DNA of 64,000 nt from contig NZ_OV350343.1 of NCBI RefSeq assembly GCF_923868895.1, positions 3,472,001-3,536,000 on the forward strand, given 5' to 3'. Shown piece after piece: positions 37,681 to 50,107 of the stretch. The DNA comes from Halomonas sp. TD01. GTDB taxonomy: Bacteria > Pseudomonadota > Gammaproteobacteria > Pseudomonadales > Halomonadaceae. Position numbers and translations under genes: made by a program. Numbering within the stretch: the first letter of the stretch is position 1; the number at the start of each line of letters is the position of its first letter. The notes below the pieces were generated by a model that was given only the letters and a program-made list of their open reading frames with translations, searched no databases and was not told where the DNA came from.

Positions 37681-39138
37681 ATGGCTACGATTGAGTTCTT
37701 GCTCAATGGCACCCCCAAGCAGTGTCATGTGTCACCTGACACCAGCATTCTAACGCTGTTGCGTGATCATTTGGGCGTCACTGGTACAAAAGAGGGCTGC
37801 GCATCGGGCGATTGCGGTGCTTGCACAGTGGCAATCAACAATCCAAGCGGCACGCAAAACCGCTTTTTAAGCGTCAATGCGTGTATTACCCCCGCTCATC
37901 AACTGCACGGACAGCACGTAATTACCGTCGAAGGGTTAGCAACTGAAGGCAACTTGCACCCAGCTCAGCGAGCAATGATTGAGTGCCACGGCAGCCAGTG
38001 TGGGTTTTGCACACCAGGGATTGTTATGTCGCTATTCACATTGCATGCCAACCAGCAACAGCGTCCTACACCCCTTACGCCAGAAACACTCGAGGCAACA
38101 TTGGGTGGAAATTTGTGCCGCTGCACGGGTTACCGCCCTATCCGAGACGCCGCATTGAGCATGCAAGACTACTCTTGGGAAGCACCACTGTGGTTCGATG
38201 CGTCTCAGCCAGCCAGCAATCCGCTTCATGTGCCTAAGTCAACAGCCAACGATGAAGCGCTCTTTGTACAGCCAACTACCTTGGCCGAGTTGACCGACGC
38301 AAAGCGTCGTTACCCTGATGCACGTCTTGTCGCTGGCGCAACAGATCTATGGTTGGAAAGCACTCAGCGACTTATTGCATTAAACCAGCTTATTGATATC
38401 ACTCGTGTGGCTGAATTGCGCCAAATTGAAGAGGCGACCTTCCAAGCTCAACCAGGTTGGTGGGTAGGCGCTGGAGTAACGTACTCGCAGCTTGAGCCCT
38501 TATTAGACAGCCACTTTCCTGCGTTTGCACATCTACTTCACCGACTCGGCTCCCAGCAAGTTCGTAACCGGGGAACGCTAGGCGGAAACATCGCCAACGC
38601 ATCCCCAATTGGTGATACGCCCCCCGTACTGTTGGCCCTCAATGCTTGGGTAGAACTTACCAGCCATGACGACACACGCCAGCTTTTGCTGAGCGACTTT
38701 TTTATCGACTATAAAAAAACGTCGTTGGCTCCTGATGAAGTCATCAGTCGAATTTTTATTCCCCAATTGGCACAAACAGCCACACTGAGGGTTTGGAAGC
38801 TTTCCAAGCGACGTGAAGATGACATAACGGCGGTATTAGGCGCATTTTGCTACCGTGTTAATAAGGGTGTTATGAAGGATGTTCGCATTGCATTTGGCGG
38901 TATGGCTGCAACTCCCAAGCGAGCTACCCAAACAGAGGCAGCGTTAGAAGGACAGCCCGTTTCCAAAGCTAGCTTTCAAGCAGCTCAACGAGCCCTTGCC
39001 GAAGAATTCCAGCCGATGAGCGATGTAAGGGGTAGCCAATATTACCGAGAACAGGCCGCACTCAACCTGTTAGAGCGCCTTTACCTATCGCTTTTGTCAC
39101 CCAACCAGGAGGTGATGCTCCATGCGTACGCTCACTAA
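37681..39138 (+). CDS. xdhA: Xanthine dehydrogenase small subunit (FeS/FAD)
   Basis: Small subunit of bacterial XdhAB, which oxidises hypoxanthine to xanthine and urate. The ATG at 37681 follows GGAG. Residues 1-160 bind two [2Fe-2S] clusters: Cys40, Cys45 and Cys48 in GCASGDCGACTV, then CHGSQCGFCTPG and CRCTGYRP. The FAD domain follows (residues 190-370) with VAGATDLWLE and GTLGGNIANASPIGDTPP, then the CO-dehydrogenase-type C-terminal domain (KLSKRREDDITAVLGAF). Length 485 residues. It opens an operon whose genes overlap; xdhB starts before its stop. Confidence 0.95.
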   Translation: MATIEFLLNGTPKQCHVSPDTSILTLLRDHLGVTGTKEGCASGDCGACTVAINNPSGTQNRFLSVNACITPAHQLHGQHVITVEGLATEGNLHPAQRAMIECHGSQCGFCTPGIVMSLFTLHANQQQRPTPLTPETLEATLGGNLCRCTGYRPIRDAALSMQDYSWEAPLWFDASQPASNPLHVPKSTANDEALFVQPTTLAELTDAKRRYPDARLVAGATDLWLESTQRLIALNQLIDITRVAELRQIEEATFQAQPGWWVGAGVTYSQLEPLLDSHFPAFAHLLHRLGSQQVRNRGTLGGNIANASPIGDTPPVLLALNAWVELTSHDDTRQLLLSDFFIDYKKTSLAPDEVISRIFIPQLAQTATLRVWKLSKRREDDITAVLGAFCYRVNKGVMKDVRIAFGGMAATPKRATQTEAALEGQPVSKASFQAAQRALAEEFQPMSDVRGSQYYREQAALNLLERLYLSLLSPNQEVMLHAYAH

Positions 39139-41545
39139 ACTTGATGGCGACAGCAGCCGCGCTCGTCGCGAGTTACATGATCACATTCAAGGGTCAGGCC
39201 CGCTTGCCCGCCATACCGTCGATAGTCATGGTCAGCGCCAAGCAGGCACCGCTAGCTTCCATGAAAGCGCTGAAAAACACGTTACCGGCAAGGCCGCCTA
39301 CATTGATGACCTCAAAGCACCAGCCGATGCACTGCATGTAGCCCTGGGGCTTTCTCCTGTCGCGCACGGTACATTGACCGCACTTGATCTCGAGGCAGTT
39401 AAGCAAGCATCTGGCGTTGTCGATGTCATCACTTTTCACGACGTGCCCGGCCATACGGATATCGGCCCTGTGTTTCCAGGCGACCCCATTTTTGTTGATC
39501 AAGAAATTAGCTACGCAGGCCAGTGTATTTTTGCCGTTGCGGCTACCTCGCTTCAGGCTGCTCGCCGAGCGGTGACGCTGGCCAAGCTAAGTATTGATGA
39601 ACAACCGGCAAGCCTCGACCCTGTTGCTGCTGCCGAACGCAATGATGTGGTTCGCCCTACACACGTTCAGGAGAGAGGCGATTGGCAAGCGGAACTGCGT
39701 CAAGCCGAGCAAACGGTTGAGGGCGAGCTTTTTATCGGCGGACAGGAACATTTTTACTTGGAGGGCCAGGCGTGTTTGGTTCTGCCCACCGAAGACGAAG
39801 GGGTCATTGTCCATACCTCTAACCAGCACCCCAGCGAAACCCAAAAACTCGTTGCCGAAGTACTGGGCATTCCCTTTCATGCGGTCACCGTTGAGGTCCG
39901 CCGGATGGGCGGCGGTTTTGGAGGCAAAGAAACTCAAGCATCCCCATGGGCATGTATGGCAGCCATCATTGCCCGCAGAACCGGAAAAGCCACACGTATA
40001 CGGCTACCGCGAAGTGATGATATGCGCGCGACCGGTAAGCGACACCCCTTTCATAATCGCTACCAACTTGCGATTGATTCGCAAGGCATCATCCAAGGCG
40101 GAGAGATAACCGTTATTGGTGACTGTGGCTACTCGCCAGATCTTTCGGACGCCATTGTTGATCGTGCAATGTTCCATGCCGACAACGCTTACTCATTAGG
40201 CAGTGCTCGCGTCACCGGTCATCGAGCTAAGACCCATACCGCTTCCAACACGGCTTTTCGGGGCTTCGGCGGCCCCCAGGGCATGATGATTATCGAAGCT
40301 GCGATGGATGATATCGCGCGTAAAGTCGGTGAAGACCCTCTCACCATCCGAAAACGAAACTTCTATCGCGACGGGCGAGATGTCACCCACTACGGTCAGC
40401 AAGTGGACCAAAAACAGTTATTGCATACGCTGGTAGAGGCACTGGAAAACAGCAGTGACTATTGGGCGCGCCGCGCGGCTATCAAGGCATTCAATACCAA
40501 CAGCCCCATTATTAAAAAAGGGCTTGCGCTAACGCCGGTGAAATTTGGCATCTCGTTTACCGCCCAGCACCTTAATCAGGCCGGTGCTTTGCTGCATGTG
40601 TATACCGATGGCAGCATCATGATCAATCATGGTGGCACCGAAATGGGGCAAGGCCTGCACACCAAAATCTGCCAAGTGGTAGCTCGTGAGCTTGGTTTGG
40701 ATTTAGATAGCGTGCGGATTAGTGCAACCCGCACAGATAAAGTACCCAATACATCCCCAACGGCGGCTTCAAGCGGTGCCGACCTCAACGGCATGGCCGC
40801 GCGAGATGCCGCCAGCAAACTGCGCGAAAGGTTGTTCGACTTTGCCGCAATGCATTTTGAGGGAGGCTTAGAGCGAGAAGGTATGCGCCTGGAAGATGGC
40901 ATGCTGATTGCTGGTATTGGAGAGAGCGAGCGCCGCATTCCCTGGGGCGAGCTTGTCCAAACGGCCTACCTCAATCGTATTTCGCTCTCAGAAAAAGGCT
41001 TTTATGCCACACCACTGATTCACTACAACCGCGCGTCGGGTCAAGGCCGTCCTTTTTATTATTACGCGTTTGGCGCAGCCGTTGCCGAAATTAGTGTTGA
41101 TACATTAAGCGGCGAATACCTAGTCGACCGCGTTGATGTGCTACACGACGTTGGCAATTCGCTAAACCCAGCGATTGATATTGGTCAAGTAGAAGGTGGG
41201 TTTATCCAGGGGATGGGCTGGCTAACCAGTGAAGAGCTTAAGTGGAGCGATAAAGGTGTGCTGGTTAGCGACGGCCCTGCAACTTACAAGATACCTACGT
41301 TTGGCGATCTTCCCGCTATTTTTAACGTTGAGTTACTGGAGGGACACCCCAACTCCATGGCAAGCCTGTATCGCTCCAAGGCCGTTGGCGAGCCACCGTT
41401 TATGCTTGGTATCTGTGTGTGGTCTGCGCTACGTGATGCGCTTTCAAGCTTAACCGATTACCAAGCGTCTCCCCATCTCGACACTCCCGCAACCCCTGAG
41501 CGAGTGATGCTGGCTGCAAACGCAATCAGAGAAAAAGCACTATGA
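39122..41545 (+). CDS. xdhB: Xanthine dehydrogenase large subunit (molybdopterin)
   Basis: Molybdenum cofactor subunit and catalytic centre of xanthine dehydrogenase. The ATG lies 17 bases before the xdhA stop and has AGGAGG upstream. The N-terminal a/b hammerhead domain begins GKAAYIDDLKAP. Cofactor-binding signatures follow: RRMGGGFGGKET, FRGFGGPQGM, GGTEMGQGLHTK, and the catalytic Glu in AVGEPPFMLG near the C-terminus. Length 807 residues (family 770-800). The small subunit and XdhC are encoded next to it, so the whole enzyme and its maturation factor are present. Confidence 0.95.
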   Translation: MRTLTKLDGDSSRARRELHDHIQGSGPLARHTVDSHGQRQAGTASFHESAEKHVTGKAAYIDDLKAPADALHVALGLSPVAHGTLTALDLEAVKQASGVVDVITFHDVPGHTDIGPVFPGDPIFVDQEISYAGQCIFAVAATSLQAARRAVTLAKLSIDEQPASLDPVAAAERNDVVRPTHVQERGDWQAELRQAEQTVEGELFIGGQEHFYLEGQACLVLPTEDEGVIVHTSNQHPSETQKLVAEVLGIPFHAVTVEVRRMGGGFGGKETQASPWACMAAIIARRTGKATRIRLPRSDDMRATGKRHPFHNRYQLAIDSQGIIQGGEITVIGDCGYSPDLSDAIVDRAMFHADNAYSLGSARVTGHRAKTHTASNTAFRGFGGPQGMMIIEAAMDDIARKVGEDPLTIRKRNFYRDGRDVTHYGQQVDQKQLLHTLVEALENSSDYWARRAAIKAFNTNSPIIKKGLALTPVKFGISFTAQHLNQAGALLHVYTDGSIMINHGGTEMGQGLHTKICQVVARELGLDLDSVRISATRTDKVPNTSPTAASSGADLNGMAARDAASKLRERLFDFAAMHFEGGLEREGMRLEDGMLIAGIGESERRIPWGELVQTAYLNRISLSEKGFYATPLIHYNRASGQGRPFYYYAFGAAVAEISVDTLSGEYLVDRVDVLHDVGNSLNPAIDIGQVEGGFIQGMGWLTSEELKWSDKGVLVSDGPATYKIPTFGDLPAIFNVELLEGHPNSMASLYRSKAVGEPPFMLGICVWSALRDALSSLTDYQASPHLDTPATPERVMLAANAIREKAL

Positions 41546-42414
41546 CACAGCCCTCAGCAGAAACTTGGCACGCGGCACTCGATCGGTTGCAGCGCAACGG
41601 TGTCCCCCATGTATTAGCCACTCAAGTAACCAGCGCGGGTTCAACCCCGCGTGAGCCTGGTGCGCGCATGGTGATCACCCACGAGGCGGTCTATGACACG
41701 CTAGGCGGGGGCACTTTCGAGTGGCAAACTATCCACTCTGCCCGAGACTTTTTACAGCAAGGCCGCGTGGGCTTTCACTTAGAGGCATTCTCGCTCGGTG
41801 GACGCAGCGGCCAGTGCTGTGGCGGTTATGTCAATGTGCTGCTGGAGGTGTTTCCTGGAGCCGCTATCAATATCGCCTTGTTTGGTGCTGGCCATGTCGG
41901 ACGAGAGATCGTAAAGCTCAGCGAACCGCTACCCTGGCAAATACACTGGTTTGATAGCCGAGCAGATGCATTTAACGAACGCGATCAGCAGCAACCCCGA
42001 CTTAGTTGCCATATGCTGAGCAGCCCACAGGAGGACACTTCAGCCCTGCCACCCTACTGTCATGCACTGGTATTAACCCACAACCATGATGAAGATTACG
42101 CCCTTATCACCGCTTTACTACAGCGCCACGACATCGCCTCGATAGGACTAATCGGCTCTGATAGCAAATGGGCAAGTTTCCGAGGACGACTGCAGCGCGA
42201 AGGCTACACCGCTGAAGAAATAGAGCGTGTACGCAGTCCCATTGGCTGTATTCATAACACTAAACTTAGCAACAAAACCCCCTATGCGATTGCTTTGACG
42301 GTGGTAACCGAACTGCTTTGGCTAACGGACAAGCCAGCCTCACTAGAAATGCGCGGCCTTGAGCCGAACGCAATACGTGCACTTGTTGACGATACGAAAA
42401 CGACTCAGAGTTAA
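41542..42414 (+). CDS. xdhC: Xanthine dehydrogenase accessory protein XdhC
   Basis: Binds molybdenum cofactor, adds the terminal sulfur with a desulfurase partner and delivers it to XdhB. The XdhC/CoxI N-terminal domain contains VTSAGSTPREPGARM and the FSLGGRSGQCCGG cysteine pair; the C-terminal Rossmann domain starts IALFGAGHVGREIVKL and has VLTHNHDEDYALI and IGLIGSDSKWASFRGRL. Length 290 residues. The ATG overlaps the xdhB stop (ATGA). Confidence 0.94.
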   Translation: MTQPSAETWHAALDRLQRNGVPHVLATQVTSAGSTPREPGARMVITHEAVYDTLGGGTFEWQTIHSARDFLQQGRVGFHLEAFSLGGRSGQCCGGYVNVLLEVFPGAAINIALFGAGHVGREIVKLSEPLPWQIHWFDSRADAFNERDQQQPRLSCHMLSSPQEDTSALPPYCHALVLTHNHDEDYALITALLQRHDIASIGLIGSDSKWASFRGRLQREGYTAEEIERVRSPIGCIHNTKLSNKTPYAIALTVVTELLWLTDKPASLEMRGLEPNAIRALVDDTKTTQS

Positions 42415-42415
42415 T

Positions 42416-43729
42416 ATGAATTCCTCAATCGATACGCTCATCCGCGCTGAAATTGTCAGCTTTGCACGCGACCCAGGTAATGAAGATCTGCCTCAGCCGG
42501 GTAGCCTAGAGCATTATGGCGACGGGGTACTTTGGCTAAAAGGTAGCCATATTCATGCTGTCGGCCATTATGGTGATCTCGCTCACCAACTGCCCAGCGA
42601 CGCCCACGTTATTGATTATCGTGGCAAGCTAATTATGCCCGGCTTTATCGATACCCATGTTCACTATGTGCAGCTAGACATTATGGCTTCCTACGGCAGG
42701 CAGCTACTTGATTGGCTAAATGACTATACGTTTCCTGAAGAGTGCCGCTTTGCCAATCATGAACATGCAGAAGCACTATCGAACGCTTTTCTAGATGAAA
42801 TGCTTCGCGCAGGAACGACAACAGCCCAAGTATTTGGCTCCAGTCATCCTGGCTCCGTGGATGCGTTCTTCACCGCCTGCCAAAAACGTCAGCTACGCAT
42901 GCTGGTCGGTAAAGTATTAATGGATCGCAACGCACCTGACGCCCTAATGGATGGCGTGTCAGGGATTGCAGACAGTGAGCGACTTATTCAAGACTGGCAT
43001 GGCAATGGCCGACTAGGTTATAGCGTCACACCACGCTTTGCGCCTACCTCTACCAAAATGCAAATGGATGCTGCCGGCGCCCTCTTACGCAATGACTCTA
43101 GCCTTTGGCTACAAACTCATTTGGCTGAAAACAGTGGGGAATTAGACTGGGTAGCCGAATTATTTCCTGGTAGCCGCGACTACTTAGCCGTTTACGAGGA
43201 AGCGGGGTTAGTCGGCCCCCGCAGCACCTTCGCGCACGGTATTCATCTGGATAACGATATGCGTAAACGCCTGGCGGATCGAGGCGCCAATATTGCCTTT
43301 TGTCCAAGCTCCAATCTTTTCCTAGGCAGCGGATTATTTGACCGAGAGGCAGCTAAGCAGACCGGTATGGCATTTACCTATGCTAGCGATATCGGCGCAG
43401 GCACCGATTTATCAGGGTTTGGGACGCTTAAAGCAGCCTACCAAGTGGGTCAACTATGCGGACAACCTCTTACCGCATGGCAAGGTTTTTATGGCTTAAC
43501 CCATGGCAATGCAAAAGCCCTTTCTTTAGATAACTATATCGGACAGCTTGCCCCTTCCTACGAGGCAGATTTTGTAGTGATTGACCCTCACGCGACATCA
43601 CTGCTGGCACGTCGAACTCAACACTGCACAACGCTCGGCGAGCGATTATTTACACTCATGATGCTCGCTGATGATCGCGCCATCTATGAAACTTGGTCAA
43701 ATGGGCAGTGCCAGCACCAACGGGATTAA
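42416..43729 (+). CDS. guaD: Guanine deaminase
   Basis: Amidohydrolase that converts guanine to xanthine, the substrate of the xanthine dehydrogenase encoded just upstream. Metal-binding motif PGFIDTHVHYVQ is at about residues 77-88; HLAEN (residue about 236) and THGNAKAL, YASDIGAGTDLS supply the remaining ligand and substrate residues. Length 437 residues is typical. The ATG at 42416 is 1 base after the xdhC stop, so translation is coupled; longer in-frame starts overlap xdhC. It closes the purine operon and faces the rRNA operon tail-to-tail. Confidence 0.95.
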   Translation: MNSSIDTLIRAEIVSFARDPGNEDLPQPGSLEHYGDGVLWLKGSHIHAVGHYGDLAHQLPSDAHVIDYRGKLIMPGFIDTHVHYVQLDIMASYGRQLLDWLNDYTFPEECRFANHEHAEALSNAFLDEMLRAGTTTAQVFGSSHPGSVDAFFTACQKRQLRMLVGKVLMDRNAPDALMDGVSGIADSERLIQDWHGNGRLGYSVTPRFAPTSTKMQMDAAGALLRNDSSLWLQTHLAENSGELDWVAELFPGSRDYLAVYEEAGLVGPRSTFAHGIHLDNDMRKRLADRGANIAFCPSSNLFLGSGLFDREAAKQTGMAFTYASDIGAGTDLSGFGTLKAAYQVGQLCGQPLTAWQGFYGLTHGNAKALSLDNYIGQLAPSYEADFVVIDPHATSLLARRTQHCTTLGERLFTLMMLADDRAIYETWSNGQCQHQRD

Positions 43730-43795
43730 TTTTAAGCATTGCCCCTCCCCTCATGCCCCCAGTATGCGTCCTTATTGAAGGGTAAGGCTCACGCA

Positions 43796-43829
43796 AAAAA
43801 TCCCCAGGGCTTGCGCCCTGGGGATTTTT
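43796..43829. terminator. Bidirectional terminator between guaD and the rRNA operon
   Basis: AAAAATCCCCAGGGC (43796-43810) and GCCCTGGGGATTTTT (43815-43829) form a perfect 15-bp arm pair with loop TTGC. It can end guaD on the plus strand and rRNA read-through on the minus strand. The 66 bases before it hold nothing I can identify. Confidence 0.93.
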
Positions 43830-43860
43830 CAAATAGTTCATAACCAATAGCCCAACAACA

Positions 43861-43894
43861 AAAAACCCCAGCTTCATTGGAAGCTGGGGTTTTT
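43861..43894. terminator. Second bidirectional terminator between guaD and rRNA operon
   Basis: AAAAACCCCAGCTTC (43861-43875) and GAAGCTGGGGTTTTT (43880-43894) form a perfect 15-bp arm pair around ATTG. Only 31 bases separate it from the previous terminator. Confidence 0.93.
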
Positions 43895-43897
43895 CTT

Positions 43898-44255
43898 AAT
43901 AAGTGCCTGACGATGATCCGGGCGGCGCTCCGCTACTCTCCAGGGAAGACCCCTAAAAAGCAAAACCCCGACCAAATGGCCGGGGTTTCTCAATAAGTGC
44001 CTGACGATGATCCGGGCGGCGCTCCGCTACTCTCCAGGGGAGACCCCTAAAAAGCAAAACCCCGACCAAATGGCCGGGGTTTCTCAATAAGTGCCTGACG
44101 ATGATCCGGGCGGCGCTCCGCTACTCTACTCGTCTCATCCTGAGACTCGCCCTTCGGGCCCGCTAAAGCGGTTCCCGTTTGTTCCCGACAAACGGGGTCC
44201 AGGGGAGACCCCTAAAAAGCAAAACCCCGACCAAATGGCCGGGGTTTCTCAATAA
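43898..44255 (-). repeat. Tandem 94-bp units: 5S 3'-end fragment plus intrinsic terminator, three copies
   Basis: Units begin at 43898, 43992 and 44086, each 94 bp except the third, which carries 71 extra bases (about 44128-44198). Each unit repeats three blocks of the 5S gene's 3' end in the right order (GTGCCTGACGATGA, CTACTCTC, GGGGAGACCCC as read on the plus strand), with a 16-base insert TCCGGGCGGCGCTCCG that can fold as GCGG-CGCT-CCGC. A copy of the terminator AAACCCCGACC-AAAT-GGCCGGGGTTT follows, at 43963-43988, 44057-44082 and 44222-44247. On the minus strand these terminators end in TTTTGCTTTTT, so 5S is followed by three in series. The first unit has one base change (GGGAAGACCCC). 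It suggests repeated duplication of the rrn tail. Confidence 0.9.
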
Positions 44256-44375
44256 GTGCCTGACGATGACCTACTCTCGCATGGGGAGACCCCACACTAC
44301 CATCGGCGCTAAGCGGTTTCACTTCTGAGTTCGGCAAGGGATCAGGTGGTTCACGCGTGCTATGGTCGTCAGGCG
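44256..44375 (-). rRNA. rrf: 5S ribosomal RNA
   Basis: 120 bases that read on the minus strand GCCTGACGACCATAGCACG and so on to CATCGTCAGGCAC. The conserved internal sequence CCGAACTCAGAAGTGAAAC and the helix I complementarity (GCCTGACGA with TCGTCAGGC) identify 5S. Ends are estimated from E. coli and may be off by a few bases. Last gene of the rRNA operon; the 139 bases between 5S and 23S hold no further gene. Confidence 0.96.
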
Positions 44376-44514
44376 TAACTGGTCATGTATATCATGCTGT
44401 GCTGTTACTATGTTTTGTGGCGTCTCTTTCGTCTCACGCCCTCCGTGTGTCACGTGGGCTTGAGTCGCGTATCCGGTTTTCGTTATCACTGCGACCAGAC
44501 CCCTTGGGTGTTAT

Positions 44515-47408
<2,894 letters not shown>

Positions 47409-47527
47409 CTATAACCCGAAGGAGTCTGGTGTCTCGCAATGATAACGATTGCCGGATACGCTTGAGACGTATCACAAAACAATTACGTATAAACGTTTTA
47501 AAAACGTTTATGTCAGCATGATATACA

Positions 47528-47541
47528 TTGTTAAAGAGCGA
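47528..47541 (-). promoter_or_regulatory. boxA antitermination element before 23S
   Basis: The minus strand reads TCGCTCTTTAACAA, a near-perfect rrn boxA, 120 bases upstream of 23S. Such a second boxA in the spacer is normal for Nus-dependent rRNA antitermination. Confidence 0.85.
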
Positions 47542-47636
47542 CTGTTCGATGAACAGTGATAAGACAACGCACTAGCTGCGCATGGCTTATCAATGGTCAC
47601 AAAACATCAACAAACGGTGGGTAGTGTACTACATAA

Positions 47637-47712
47637 TGGTGGAGCCAAGCGGGATCGAACCGCTGACCTCCTGCGTGCAAGGCAGGCGCTCTCCCAGCTG
47701 AGCTATGGCCCC
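47637..47712 (-). tRNA. tRNA-Ala (anticodon TGC)
   Basis: 76 bases with encoded CCA. Minus strand begins GGGGCCATAGCTCAGCTGGG, anticodon loop CTTGCAC, T-arm GCGGTTCGATCCCGC. Acceptor GGGGCCA pairs with TGGCTCC with one G-U pair. It follows tRNA-Ile in the 16S-23S spacer, a standard arrangement. Confidence 0.98.
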
Positions 47713-47750
47713 ATCGTATTGCTTTTTCCGGGTAATCTTATACAGAACAA

Positions 47751-47800
47751 GGCATTTTATGGCGACGCATAGCCTGCTATGCGGATCATAAAATAACGCC
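47751..47800. repeat. Double stem-loop element 1 in the tRNA spacer
   Basis: Outer arms ATTTTATG (47754-47761) and CATAAAAT (47787-47794) enclose inner arms GCATAGC (47767-47773) and GCTATGC (47776-47782) around CT. Further GGC/GCC pairs flank the outer arms. The same layout recurs at 47837-47875. Confidence 0.75.
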
Positions 47801-47836
47801 GTACTGGATAAAATATAATTTGTGTGAGACTAGGCA

Positions 47837-47875
47837 AAAGACGACAACGTGTAGCCTGCTACACAAGGAGTCTTT
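47837..47875. repeat. Double stem-loop element 2 in the tRNA spacer
   Basis: Outer arms AAAGAC (47837-47842) and GTCTTT (47870-47875) enclose inner arms GTGTAGC (47849-47855) and GCTACAC (47858-47864) around the same CT. The shared centre TAGCCTGCTA and the matching spacing make it a look-alike of element 1 with compensated arm changes. Confidence 0.75.
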
Positions 47876-47896
47876 CAACGACGCATCACGCAAATT

Positions 47897-47973
<77 letters not shown>

Positions 47974-48010
47974 GGGCATTCAACTATCAGTAGGCACCAT
48001 AAGCCTGTTA

Positions 48011-48076
48011 GCCGACCTCACCCTGCTTTCCATTTAAGGTCAGGGGGTGCGTTCTAACCAACTAAGCTACAGACCC
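48011..48076 (-). pseudogene. Truncated tRNA-Ile copy with enlarged anticodon loop
   Basis: On the minus strand, 66 bases follow the 5' two thirds of the adjacent tRNA-Ile: GGGTCTGTAGCTTAGTTGGT, TAGAACGCACCC and GGGTGAGGTCGGC. Two changes weaken the D-stem (C13 to T, G24 to A). The anticodon stem CACCC/GGGTG is kept, but the loop has grown from 7 to 21 bases (CCTGACCTTAAATGGAAAGCA). No T-arm or 3' acceptor half follows. It sits between 16S and the functional tRNA-Ile, so it will be transcribed. It is best read as a decayed duplicate. Confidence 0.85.
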
Positions 48077-48164
48077 TTATGACAGCCAAACTAGCTACCG
48101 TTTGCTCTATTATCTGATCAGGTAATTCATTGTGAGCGCTTACCGCGAGGGATGATGCATCGTT

Positions 48165-49697
<1,533 letters not shown>

Positions 49698-49865
49698 AAA
49701 ATCATTGTGATGCTTACATGTCACTCGAAAGTCACATAAGTGCATCAAACTTGGCTCAAGGTCCAAACGAATTCATTTCAATTTACATTGTCATGACCGC
49801 TTGCCTTGATATTTGGTGATTTATCACCCTCATCGGCAAGCGCCCACATGAATTACCTGATCAAA

Positions 49866-49878
49866 TTGTTAAAGAGCT
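49866..49878 (-). promoter_or_regulatory. boxA antitermination element in the rrn leader
   Basis: The minus strand reads AGCTCTTTAACAA, matching rrn boxA, about 170 bases before 16S and shortly after the promoter. Confidence 0.87.
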
Positions 49879-49910
49879 ATCGATTGGCGTTGCCGTTCGA
49901 TGTGGGGCGT

Positions 49911-49938
49911 ATTCTACTCATTTCTATTTATTCGTCAA
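49911..49938 (-). promoter_or_regulatory. rrn P1 promoter
   Basis: On the minus strand TTGACG (49938-49933) is followed after 16 bases by TAGAAT (49916-49911), and the discriminator is GC-rich (ACGCCCC), typical of stringently controlled rRNA promoters. Upstream bases 49939-49990 are AT-rich (runs of A and T), as for an UP element. The remaining sequence from 49698 to 50107 holds the rrn leader and the peroxidase promoter region. Confidence 0.85.
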
Positions 49939-50107
49939 CACTTTTTTATCCTTTCTGATGAGTAAAATGAGCAAAAAGGATCGAATCTAAAATTGACCTA
50001 GCGCAAGCCTCTTTCTCCCCCTTCTTTCTAGACTGGCGCTAGCATTTCAATAGTGCTCATACAAAACAAAAAGCACGACACTTAACAGCCATCTGGAGGG
50101 GGATAAT

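Noticed and set aside
43898..44255. Possible CRISPR-like array
   Set aside because: Repeats are 94 bp and contiguous with no variable spacers, contain 5S rRNA blocks and terminators, and there are no cas genes.
48011..48076. A functional tRNA with an intron
   Set aside because: The T-arm and acceptor 3' half are missing and the D-stem is weakened; no self-splicing intron features are visible in the 14 extra bases.
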